NCBI GenBank assembly: GCA_028752905.1
Contig: JAQNBH010000003.1
Location: forward strand, 2,192,262 to 2,256,261
Direction of reading: 5' to 3'
Origin: Cladorhizidae sp. MBARI D1340-BT2
Lineage: Eukaryota; Porifera; Demospongiae; Poecilosclerida; Cladorhizidae
DNA length: 64,000 bases
Every line of letters starts with the position of its first letter. Position 1 is the first letter of the stretch. The notes under the pieces are model-generated. The model was given only the letters and a program-made list of their open reading frames with translations, was not told the origin of the DNA and ran no database searches. A program made the position numbers and the translations under genes. Positions 36,549 to 47,998 of this stretch are shown here, in pieces.

Positions 36549-36999
36549 TTCTCCAAAGCAGTGGCCCATATTGGATGGTATAAGTATAATGCTGGCCTCT
36601 CATAGTATACGGAAACTGATCTGCTGGATCTTGCCACTTTACTGGCAACTGTGCATTTTTTTAAAAATTACTGTCAATATATCTCGAAAATGTCCCAATC
36701 ATCAAATACTTCGACTATCAACATTTCTGGCTATGTGGTATGGGGTTTGCAGACGAGGATGAACTCATTGGAGCTGCGAGGAGCTCCCCTGCTCATGGGA
36801 ATGTATTTGTCCAATCAGATATCGGGATGAAAGAGAATGCCTGGAAGTTTATAAGTCTAGGTTAGTGTGGGTGGCAGACGTAATGTTTTTGGTAGATGTA
36901 GTAGTTAGAACTATAGTGCTAACTAGCTATAATAGTGATATCACTAGTTGGTTAATAATGATAACAATGTAGCCAGTAATGTAATGTAATTCCTAGCAG
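36549..36999. other. No gene seen
   Basis: A spacer between the 48-bp and 81-bp arrays, with no motif or exon-like structure. It is rich in agctagct words near its right end. Confidence 0.5.
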
Positions 37000-37675
37000 T
37001 CGGCTAGTTTCCTAGCAGCTGATGTACACATTCGTAGCTAGCTAAGCTCAGTCAACTTCTTGCCCATACACACGTATAGTAGCAATAGTTTCCTAGCTGA
37101 TGTACACATATGTAGCTAGCTAAGCTCAGTCAACTTCTTGCCCATACACACATATAGTAGCAATAGTTTCCTAGCAGCTGATGTACACATTCGTAGCTAG
37201 CTAAGCTCAGTCAACTTCTTGCCCACACACACATATAGTAGCAATAGTTTCCTAGCTGCTGATGCACACATACATAGCTAGCTAAGCTCAGTCAACTTCT
37301 TGCCCATACACACATATAGTAGCAATAGTTTCCTAGCAGCTGATGCACACATACGTAGCTAGCTAAGCTCAGTCAACTTCTTGCCCATACACACGTATAG
37401 TAGCAATAGTTTCCTAGCTGATGTACACATATGTAGCTAGCTAAGCTGACTCAGTCAACTTCTTGCCCATACACACATATAGTAGCAATAGTTTCCTAGC
37501 TGCTGATGCACACATACATAGCTAGCTAAGCTCAGTCAACTTCTTGCCCATACACACATATAGTAGCAATAGTTTCCTAGCAGCTGATGCACACATACGT
37601 AGCTAGCTAACCTCAGTCAACTTCTTGCCCATACACACGTAGAGTAGCAATAGTTTCCTAGCTGATGCACCATTA
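37000..37675. repeat. 81-bp tandem repeat
   Basis: About eight copies of a unit with gctagctaagctcagtcaac, ttcttgcccatacacaca and atagtagcaatagtttcctag. A single inverted piece (gggcaagaagttgactgagc, then ttagctagctac) lies just outside at 37723-37755. Confidence 0.9.
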
Positions 37676-37754
37676 GAGAGCAGCTTCAGTTGCGGGGCAC
37701 ATCTATGCATTATTTTGTGTGCGGGCAAGAAGTTGACTGAGCTTAGCTAGCTAC

Positions 37755-38600
37755 ATGTGTGGAATCGAGGTCAAAAGTGGAATATTGTTTCCAGTACATT
37801 ACACTATGAATCATGCAATGGATTTGCAACAGGCTGAAGTGCAATGTGCATGCAATGGAATCGACTGCCTTCCACCACACCGTGAACCGGCCTTGAACTA
37901 TGCCGCAGTCAACTATCAAATCAGCTCAGCTATAGGCTCAAAATCCCGTACACAAAATTGCACGTTTGTTGTAGTTATTTCACATATTTTTGTGTGTTTT
38001 AGTGAGAAACAGCTGCAATGCATTGCACAATTGGGAGTGTTGTGGGTACCAAAATTATGGACCTACTATATGCTAGTTACATGTGGGAGAGGGGGAGGGG
38101 GGGAGGGGGAGGGTGAGGGAAGGGGGAGAAGGGGAGGGCGGGGGGGGGGGGGAGGGGGAGAGGAAGTAGACAGTTATACATATATAGCTGCTGAAGACAA
38201 ACTTCACATATCAGTTTAGTACATACCTTAGGAAGAATTCAAGGCATACTGGAAGTATTTTTGGAGTTGTTTGGGATGCCAAGAAGCTGCTATAGCGAGT
38301 TTTAGCTGACATATCATGTGCTTTGGAGGCTGCCATTTTTAAATAGGAGTGCAAACATACACACACACATACACACACCACTTAGGTGCATCCAGATTGT
38401 AGGTCTCTATATTTTAGCATGCAACATAAAAGATCACCAGATTACAGTCGGGTGAAGTTGTTCAATAGCATTTCCTCTTCCTTTCAGGTGAGCTTCATCA
38501 CCGGGTGTTGCCTCATTAGGTCAGACAGGTGCGGTCATCCCTGAGCATCTTCCTTCACATAGACACCGCAACTATTTAAGCGCTTCTGCCTCTGGCAAAA
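37755..38600. other. Spacer with purine tract, no supported gene
   Basis: It includes a 154-codon plus-strand frame (37755-38219) without recognisable domains, whose second half is the low-complexity GGGGAG tract at 38085-38165. CA repeats lie at about 38355-38380. Confidence 0.4.
38085..38165 (+). repeat. G-rich purine tract
   Basis: About 80 bp of almost pure purine with many runs of three or more G on the plus strand, suited to G-quadruplex or triplex formation. Confidence 0.85.
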
Positions 38601-38604
38601 CATT

Positions 38605-39215
38605 CCAGCGACATGTCAGAGTGCATGTTTTATGTCTGTGGCAAGGCATCCCAGCGACATGTCAGAGTACATGTTTTATGGCTGTGGCAAGACATCCAGC
38701 GACATGCCAGAGTGCATTTTTATGTCTGTGACAAGACATCCAGCAACATGCCAGAGTGCATGTTTTATGTCTGTGGCAAGACATCCAGCGACATGTCAGA
38801 GTGCATTTTTATGTCTGTGGCAAGACATCCAGCGACATGCCAGAGTGCATTTTTATGTCTATGGCAAGACATCCAGCGACATGCCAGAGTGCATGTTTTA
38901 TGTCTGTGGCAAGACATCCAGCGACATGTCAGAGTACATGTTTTATGTCTGTGGCAAGACATCCAGCGACATGTCAGAGTGCATGTTTTATGTCTGTGGC
39001 AAGACATCCAGTGACATGCCAGAGTGCATGTTTTATGTCTGTGGTAAGACATCCAGCGACATGCCAGAGTGCATGTTTTATGTCTGTGGAAAGGCATTCC
39101 AGCAACATGCCAAAGTGCATGTTTTATGTCTGTGGCAAGATATCCAGCGACATGCCAGAGTGCATGTTTTATGTCTGTGGCAAGACATCCAGCGACATGT
39201 CAGAGTGCATTTTTA
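38605..39215. repeat. 45-bp minisatellite
   Basis: About 14 copies of gacatgccagagtgcatgtt / ttatgtctgtggcaagacat / ccagc. Some units lack two T residues and so shift frame. The last unit at the right supplies the inferred C-terminal codons of the minus-strand gene at 39169. Confidence 0.92.
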
Positions 39216-40347
39216 TGGAGTGATGCTCAATTCCTTGTGCTCCTCCGGGAATATATTGCTGCCATTCTCTTCTCAGATACATCGAGACACTAGATATATA
39301 TATGATCGTACGCACTGGGCCAAGTTTCACTTAAGAGTATGAGCATTACGATGCACTTATAGGTGGGCAGGTAGAAGTTAGAAAATACAGAGACCTTGAA
39401 CACACAAATAATGTGATCACTTGCTCTTCTCGCCCAGTCACGGAGACCAGCACAGATCTCCCACTCCCTCTATTTAGCACTCCAGCTTACCTCGGGAGAT
39501 GCTTACGAAGGTCATCATGTCCCATCACATCGACATCATCTACACTTCTTCTCACTTCAAGAACATCTGTCTCCATCCCTCCTCCTCCTCCTCCATCTTC
39601 TACCACGCCTTTCTTGCTCTCCTCTTCTCCCATTCTCCCTTCCCGTGCAACTTGGTACAACGATTTATGGTCATGTGACCTAGCTACAAGCATAGGGTAC
39701 GGTGTTGGTACACCAGAAATAGGCACACCAAGCCCTTTCTCTACCTCTTCCGGTACTCTTGGTTCTTGCCGAGGAAGAGTATCAGAGTTGTTGGGAGATG
39801 GAGTGAACATAGCTCGTCTGCTCAAACCCGCTAGCTCTATCTCACTAGAAGTCTGTCTGTTTGCTATTCCCTTGACTGATGGTAGCATGAGTTGAGTAGG
39901 AGGGTGAGGGAAATGATGTGTAGCAACTCCTAGTTTAGGAGGTCCCTGAATGTCCAACTTCTCGTTGTAACTCAGGGATGTGGAGGTGTAGTACTGTTTT
40001 ATTTTGTCGTCCACTATCAGAGGGTCCTGCACTAATCCATGAGACCTTGGTAGAGCAGAGCCTCCAGAGGGCACGGAAGGAGGAAGGGGTGACTGTGCCC
40101 CTGGGGAGGCCCGGATAGAGGTCTTGGGAGAACCCTGAGGGGAAAGGTCGTCCCAATCGCTAGCCGATTCTTCCTCGTCGACTGCCCTACGAAACTGCAC
40201 AAAGAAAAAAAAGATAGGCAGCTACTTAACTGTGCATTTATTTTGTACCATCATCTTGCAATTGGCTCCTAGATTATCAGTCTGAGAGACCTTGCTCTTG
40301 ATGGTCCCACTTCCGTTGTTTTGTTTATTACATTGAGCAGGTGTCAT
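39169..40347 (-). CDS. Host gene, disordered Ser/Pro- and acid-rich protein (unknown), three exons
   Basis: Assembled from splice sites. Exon 1 is 40347-40249 (ATG to ATGATG|GTACAA). Exon 2 is 40194-39491, with acceptor CTTTTTTTTCTTTGTGCAG and donor CGAG|GTAAGC. Exon 3 is 39289-39169, with acceptor ATCTAG. Phases agree (99, 704 and 121 nt; about 307 aa). Exon 2 is the strongest, an uninterrupted 234 codons with DEEESASDWDDLSPQGSPK, many Ser-Pro sites, VDDKIKQYYTSTSLSYNEK, an EKGLGVPISGVPTPYP stretch and a six-Gly run. Exon 3 adds VSMYLRREWQQYIPGGAQG and runs into the first 45-bp repeat unit, which supplies the stop. No signal peptide, TM segment or known domain is seen; the composition suggests a cytoplasmic or nuclear regulatory protein. 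Exon 1 and exon 3 are less certain. Confidence 0.6.
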
Positions 40348-40404
40348 AGTAACTGCTAATAAAGACACCGCCCATAGAGTGCGCTCAATTATAAAAAAAT
40401 CAAA
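40348..40404. promoter_or_regulatory. Bidirectional promoter/5' leader between divergent genes
   Basis: Only 57 bp separate the two inferred start codons. The interval contains gacaccgcccat, gtgcgctc and an A/T word, attataaaaaaat, close to the plus-strand ATG. Either the transcripts have very short leaders, or their transcription starts lie inside the other gene's first exon. Confidence 0.5.
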
Positions 40405-43400
40405 ATGGACCCCATCCAGTACCAAGAGATCCTTCAGTACTCACAGAGAACTTCCAAGCTGCAGGTGAACTCCAGCGGGAACGTGGTGATGATGCCGGCG
40501 CCCCAATTAATAGAGGCGCAGTCGCCCACAGACCTATCTGAACACGTTACTACGCATATTATAACTCCTGAACAGGTACGTATGTATAACTGACGAGCTG
40601 AGTCAATCGCTCAGGAGTAGGTAGTTAACTAGAGAAAAGATTTCTTACTTTTAGAGCTCCATATTTTCATTCTTACATTCCTTTTTAGCTGCAACAAGCT
40701 GTAACAGATAGCCAGGTTAGTCCTAATTAATTAGAGCACACCATCTTAACTTGCTAATAACTAATTAGTCCATTTATGTATTGTCTTTTGTCCTGGTTTT
40801 TCCGAACTCTCAGTTTCCCTGTCATGTCTCTAAATAGTAATTCATGTCCGACACCAAGACTGAGAGATCCACGGTATTTAGAAACCTGAAGGCTGGGCTA
40901 TACTATAGTGTTCAAGTGCAATGAGAGTAACAAAGGGCCTATTGGTTTCTAAATAACAATTGGTCAAGGTGTTTACACTGATTTAGACTATAGGCTTAGC
41001 AACCGTTTCCTTAGTGTCATGGCAGTAACAGCAGTGACATTAAATGCTTGAGCGATGGCATTTGTTATTTTGGGAGAGAAAGTAGACAGAATGGCTATGG
41101 AAACTGGGTGTGGCTGACTTTCATGACTACTTGGTAGTAGTACTACTAGAACATTCATTACCTATGGCAGGGTTTCATACAGGGGGGGGGGGACCTGGGA
41201 TGTCCCCCCCCCCCCCCCCCCCCCTCCCCAGAATTTTCAAAAATTAAGAGAGTCTTGGCACAAGAGAAGAAGAAAATGATGGAGAAAAAGAAACTAAGTA
41301 AACCACCCACTCTACAGGATATGAAGACAGAGATGGAGCTTTCAGGAGCATACAAAGAGATCTTCCCAGAGATTTTCCAGCTACATAGTATAGCGTGCTA
41401 AAAGTGGGCGATGCTAAGCTGGATACTTTTCTCCCCCCCCAACCAAAAATCCTGTATGAAACCCTGCATGGTGTAGAGGTCGAAGGGTGTGGCTTTCATG
41501 GGAGCTTTTGCTGGAATCAAAATAGCTCTCCCACTATAACCAACACCTTGCAAGCCTATGTAAGACATCTGTTGGAGTCGCTGCAGCAGGTGTCCCGTTG
41601 AAAACTTAGAAAGACTCTAGCTACTGTTTGAACTGTTTGAAAAGTTGTGGAGAGTGGAAAGCTAAAGAACATCATGGCAGGGTTTCATTAGAAAATTGTC
41701 CAAGGGGGGACAACTGGAGGAATCTGGATATTAAGGGGGGCATGATGGTTAAAGATGTGACAAAGTTTCTAATGATACAATTTCCAGAGGGGGGGGGGGG
41801 GGGGGCAAAAAGGTTCCAAGGGGGGGGGCAATCACCCCCCACCCCCCCACCCCTAAATGAAACCCTGTGACATGACTGAACAGGGGGAAAGAGACGGGAT
41901 ACTGTGAGCTTAGAGGAAGCACTTAGAGAAATTGGAATTCTTGTGGAACAACACCATTTCTCTCCTGAATTTTACAAAAGTAATCTCTGAAGTATTTATT
42001 GCTACTGCTGTTTGCTGCGACCGTGAAAGGAAATGGAACCCCACCCCCTTTACTAAGAGGGCTGGAGGTGGTTGCTAAGCAGTTATAGTAGCTACCATTC
42101 TAATCCAAATAATATTTTTAGAATAGCTTAAATAACATACAACTGACCAATCAAATTGCTCCCCATGACCGGTTTTTTAAGTGTTCCAAGTTATAAATCA
42201 GAGGTTTATATCAAATTGTTCATTTCTGACTGGCTGTTGTCAATATTATATTTTATTATTATTGTTGTTGTTGTTGTCATCATTATTATCATCATTATTA
42301 TTATCATCATTATTATCATCATTATCATCATTATTATCATCATTATCATCATTATTATTATCATCATTATCATTATTATTATCATCATTATTATCATCAT
42401 CATTATCATCATTATTATCATCATTATTATCATCATTATTATCATCATTATTATCATCATCATTATCATCATTATTATCATCATTATCATCATTATTATC
42501 ATCATTATCATCATTATTATTATCATCATTATCATTATTATTATCATCATTATTATCATTATTATTATCATTATTATCATTATTATTATTGTTATTATTA
42601 TTGTTATGTTATTATTATTATTATTATTATTGTTGTTGTTGTTGTTGTTATTTATTATTATTCTCAATGAACTCTCAGATGACATAATCACATTACAATA
42701 ACCTTCTCAATAATCAACTTGAAATTCTATTCTCTCGACGTTTAGACTATCTAGCCATCATCAGGAATGAAAGGCTAGAGCATTTAGTCGAAACGTCAAG
42801 ACAATACAATTGCAAGTTGATTATTGAGAAGGTTATTGTAATTATTGTAATTATTTTTAGTCTCAGCCCAGATTGCGTTGCTTCAGTGTGTGTCTCTATA
42901 GAGTTTTTTTAACTTGCCTTAAAACTGATTATGGTAGTGATCCAGTGTGTGTTTCCATGAAGCTGTTTCAACCTACCTCAACCCAGTGTGGTGTTGGTCC
43001 AGTGTGTGTCCCCATAGAGCTCTTGTCAACCTACTTCAACCTACCTCAACCTAGTGTGGTGTTGGTCCAGTGTGTGTCCCATAGAGCTCTTGTCAACCTA
43101 CTTCAACCTACCTCAACCCAGTGTGGTGCTGGTCCAGTGTGTGTCCCCATAGAGCTCTTGTCAACCTACTTCAACCTACCTCAACCCAGTGTGGTGTTGG
43201 TCCAGTGTGTGTCCCCATAGAGCTCTTGTCAACCTACTTCAACCTACATGTACCTCAACCCAGTGTGGTGTTGGTCCAGTGTGTGTCCCCATAGAGCTAT
43301 TGTCAACCTACTTCAACCTGCCTGGGCCAGTGTGTACCCCCATAGAGCCTTGCCTCCACCCAGTATGGTGTTGGTCCAGTGTGTGTTCCCATAGAGACCT

Positions 43401-46400
43401 ACTTCAACCTGCCTGGGCCAGTGTGTACCCCCATAGAGCCTTAGTCAACCTGCCTCCACCCAGTGTGGTGTTGTTCCAGTGTGTGTCCCCATAGAGTATT
43501 GTCATCAACCTGCCTGGGCCAGTGTGTACCTCCATAGAGCCTTAGTCAACCTGCCTCCACTCAGTGTGGTGTTGGTCCAGAGTGTGTTGTGGAATATACA
43601 TGTAGTTACACATGCACAGTCTGCTTTGGACCTCGTAGTTTGTGTTCCTCCCCTAGGGGCATATGCCTGAGTGTATGGTGGACGATGGCTTGGAACTAGG
43701 AGCTACAGATGAAAGTCTGACTGACCTACAACCTGAAGATTCAGACGGGGAGGATGATGATGATGGTGGCATAACATCGAGGGCCAACCTGACGCCAGAG
43801 CAGCAGGTAAGGTTGAGTTTGTGTCACTCAACCAACACTGTACATCTTTCAGTTGTTCTTGTTGATGTTGTTGCATCTCATGGCCACACTTTTGTTGTTG
43901 TTGTTGTTGTTGTTACTAGTATTATCAGGGTGTATTTAGTACTCCCTATCAGAGAGTGCAGCAGTATCTTCCTGTATTGGTTTGATCCATTCTTTTTGTA
44001 TGGAGGACGGCAAAACTCCCCAACATCGTAGCTCATGTCTCGGCTGTAACTCACACCAGCAGTTTCTTAGCTGCTGCTGCTAGTAGGGCCCACAAGTGTG
44101 TCTTGAATCCTTCACCAAGATAGCTCCCACAAGTGTGCCTTGAATCCTTCACCAAGATAGCTCCCACAAGTATGCCTTGAATCCTTCACCCAGATAGCTC
44201 CCACAAGTGTGCCTTGAATCCCTCACCAAGATAGCTCCCACAAGTGTGCCTTGAATCCTTCACCAAGATAGCTCCCACAAGTGTGCCTTGAATCCTTCAC
44301 CAAGATAGCTCCCACAAGTATGCCTTGAATCCTTCACCAAGATAGCTCCCACAAGTGTGCCTTGAATCCCTCACCAAGATAGCTCCCATAAGTGTGCCTT
44401 GAATCCTTCACCAAGATAGCTCCCACAAGTGTGCCTTGAATCCTTCACCAAGATAGCTCTCACAAGTGTGCCTTGAATCCTTCACCAAGATAGCTCCCAC
44501 AAGTGTGCCTTGAATCTTTCACCAAGATAGCTCCCACAAGTGTGCCTTGAATCCTTCACCAAGATAGCTCCCACAAGTGTGTCTTGAATCCTTCACCAAG
44601 ATAGCTCCCACAAGTGTGCCTTGAATCCTTCACCAAGATAGCTCCCACAAGTATGCCTTGAATCCCTCACCAAGATAGCTCCCACAAGTGTGTCTTGAAT
44701 CCTTCACCAAGATAGCTCCCACAAGTGTGCCTTGAATCCCTCACCAAGATAGCTCCCACAAGTGTGCCTTGAATCCTTCACCAAGATAGCTCCCACAAGT
44801 ATGCCTTGAATCCTTCACCAAGATAGCTCCCACAAGTGTGCCTTGAATCCTTCACCAAGATAGCTCCCACGAGTGTGCCTTGAATCCTTCACCAAGATAG
44901 CTACCACAAGTGTGTCTTGAATCCTTCACCAAGATAGCTCCCACAAGTATGCCTTGAATCCTTCAACGATGATAGCTCCCACATAATACTCTTGTAATTT
45001 ACTCTCCTACATGTGTGTGTGTATGTGCATATGTATGTATGTGTGTGTGTGTCTGCTTGTGTAGAAGCTTGAGTTTATGGCGGCAGTGAACTTGGTTCCT
45101 CCAGCTGTGTTGGAAGGTAAGGCCTACATGTATGAAAATTGTTTCCCCTTCTTTTCTCTTCTCATATCCTTCCCTTCCCTCTCCCCTCCTTCCTTCTCTC
45201 CCTCCTTCCTTCTCTCCCTCCTTCCTTCTCTCCCTCCTTCCTTCTCTCCCTCCTTCCTTCTCTCCCTCCTTCCTTCTCTCCCTCCTTCCTTCTCTCCCTC
45301 CTTCCTTCTCTCCCTCCTTCCTTCTCTCTCTCCTTCCTTCTCTCCCTCCTTCCTTCTCTCCCTCCTTCCTTCTCTCCCTCCTTCCTTCTCTCCCTCTCTC
45401 CCTCCTTCCTTCTCTCCCTCCTTCCTTCTCTCCCTCCTTCCTTCTCTCCCTCCTTCCTTCTCTCCCTCCTTCCTTCTCTCCCTCCTTCCTTCTCTCCCTC
45501 CTTCCTTCTCTCCCTCCTTCCTTCTCTCCCTCCTTCCTTCTCTCCCTCCTTCCTTCTCTCCCTCTCTCCCTCCTTCCTTCTCTCCCTCCTTCCTTCTCTC
45601 CCTCCTTCCTTCTCTCCCTCCTTCCTTCTCTCCCTCCTTCCTTCTCTCCCTCTCTACTTCCCTACCCATCCTTCTCTTTCTCCCTCCTTCATCTCTCTCT
45701 CTCTTCCCTCTCTCCTTCATCTTCTCCTTCCCTCTCTCCCTTCTCTCTCGCTCTCCTCCTCTCTCCCTTCCCTCTCACTCCCCAGTTCTCTCATCTACAA
45801 TTCTGTGATGCACCGACATGTATCTTCCTCGTGTTCTCATTCTCTCTCTTTCATTTTTCCACTTCTCTCTTTCATTATCTGTCCTTTTCACCTCCTCTCA
45901 CTGTGCTGTTCTTACTCTCTCTCACCTCCTCTCACTATGCTGTTCTTACTTTCTCTCACCTCTCACTGTGCTGTTCTTACTTTCTCTCACCTCCTCTCAC
46001 TGTACTGTTCTTACTTTCTCTCACCTCCTCTCACTATGCTGTTCTTACTTTCTCTCACCTCCTCTCACTGTGCTGTTCTTACTTTCTCTCACTTCCTCTC
46101 ACTGTGCTGTTCTTACTCTCTCTCACCTCCTCTCACTATGCTGTTCTTACTCTCTCTCACCTCCTCTCACTGTGCTGTTCTTACTCTCTCTCACCTCCTC
46201 TCACTATGCTGTTCTTACTTTCTCTCACCTCCTCTCACTGTGCTGTTCTTACTTTCTCTCACCTCCTCTCACTGTGCTGTTCTTACTTTCTCTCACCTCC
46301 TCTCACTATGCTGTTCTTACTTTCTGTCGCCTCCTCTCACTGTGCTGTTCTTACTTTCTGTCGCCTCCTCTCACTGTGCTGTTCTTACTTTCTCTCACCT

Positions 46401-47953
46401 CCTCTCACTATGCTGTTCTTACTCTCTCTCACCTCCTCTCACTGTGCTGTTCTTACTCTCTCTCACCTCCTCTCACTATGCTGTTCTTACTTTCTCTCAC
46501 CTCCTCTCACTGTGCTGTTCTTACTTTCTGTCGCCTCCTCTCACTGTGCTGTTCTTACTTTCTCTCACCTCCTCTCACTGTGCTGTTCTTACTTTCTCTC
46601 ACCTCCTCTCACTGTGCTGTTCTTTCTCTCACCTCCTCTCACTGTGCTGTTCTTACTTTCTCTCACCTCCTCTCACTTTGCTGTTCTTACTTTCTCTCAC
46701 CTCCTCTCACTGTGCTGTTCTTACTTTCTCTCACCTCCTCTCACTGTGCTGTTCTTTCTCTCACCTCCTCTCACTATGCTGTTCTTACTTTCTCTCACTC
46801 CCTCTCACTGTGTTGTTCTTACTTTCTCTCACCTCCTCTCACTGTGCTGTTCTTACTTTCTCTCGCCTCCTCTCACTGTGCTGTTCTTACTTTCTCTCAC
46901 CTCCTCTCACTGTGTTGTTCTTACTCTCTCTCACCTCCTCTCACTATGCTGTTCTTACTTTCTCTCACTCCCTCTCACTGTGTTGTTCTTACTTTCTCTC
47001 ACCTCCTCTCACTGTGCTGTTCTTACTCTCTCTCACCTCCTCTCACTATGCTGTTCTTACTTTCTCTCACCTCCTCTCACTGTGCTGTTCTTACTCTCTC
47101 TCTCACCTCCTCTCACTGTGCTGTTCTTACTTTCTCTCACCTCCTCTCACTGTGTTGTTCTTACTTTCTCTCACCTCTCACTGTGTTGTTCTTACTTTCT
47201 CTCACCTCCTCTCACTGTGTTGTTCTTACTTTCTCTCACCTCTCACTGTGTTGTTCTTACTTTCTCTCACTCCCTCTCACTGTGTTGTTCTTACTTTCTC
47301 TCACCTCCTCTCACTATGCTGTTCTTACTTTCTCTCACCTCCTCTCACTGTGTTGTTCTTACTTTCTCTCACCTCCTCTCACTGTGCTGTTCTTACTTTC
47401 TCTCACCTCCTCTCACTGTGCTGTTCTTACTTTCTCTCACCTCCTCTCACTGTGCTGTTCTTACTTTCTCTCACCTCCGCTGTTCTTACTTTCTCTCACC
47501 TCCTCTCACTGTGCTGTTCTTACTCTCTCTCACCTCCTCTCACTATGCTGTTCTTACTTTCTCTCACCTCTCACTGTGCTGTTCTTACTTTCTCTCACCT
47601 CCTCTCACTGTGCTGTTCTTACTCTCTCTCACCTCCTCTCACTATGCTGTTCTTTCTTTCTCTTGTATTTCTCCCTCCCTTCTATCTTCTTCTTCAACAT
47701 GTTCTCTTCCTCTTATTTTTCTCTCCTCCTAATCTATTTAATGTTGCCTACCCCTTTTCCAGTCTCTCTCCCTCTTCTTTCGTGACACCTTTCTCTCACT
47801 TAATAAACATTAACTATATATTCTGCTATTTAATTTAGATATTCATAGAAGACAGAAACGATGTCGAGCCGAATATGGAAATTGGTGGGACCGTCAACAT
47901 TCCACGGTAAGTAAGAAAGGGTCAAGAAGAGAAGGGAGAGGAACAAGCGGTGT

Positions 47954-47998
<45 letters not shown>

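Noticed and set aside
35565..36637. Frames of 243-346 codons on both strands
   Set aside because: They result from the 39-bp and 48-bp repeats; equal openness on opposite strands argues against coding.
38613..39342. Zinc-finger-like words (CGKAFQQHAKVH) in the 45-bp array
   Set aside because: The Cys-His spacing is too short for C2H2 fingers, the first Cys pair is missing, and the frame breaks between units.
41235..41402. Extra exon of the plus-strand gene
   Set aside because: It lies inside a MITE, ends in a stop and has no good donor, whereas exon 2 joins exon 3 in phase without it.
42156..42701. Poly-Ile, poly-Leu/Ser and poly-Asn/Met frames
   Set aside because: Direct translation of an (ATT)(ATC) microsatellite.
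45132..47838. Three overlapping open frames of 655-899 codons
   Set aside because: They come from stop-free 16-bp and 34-bp pyrimidine repeats and lie in an intron flanked by phase-matched exons.
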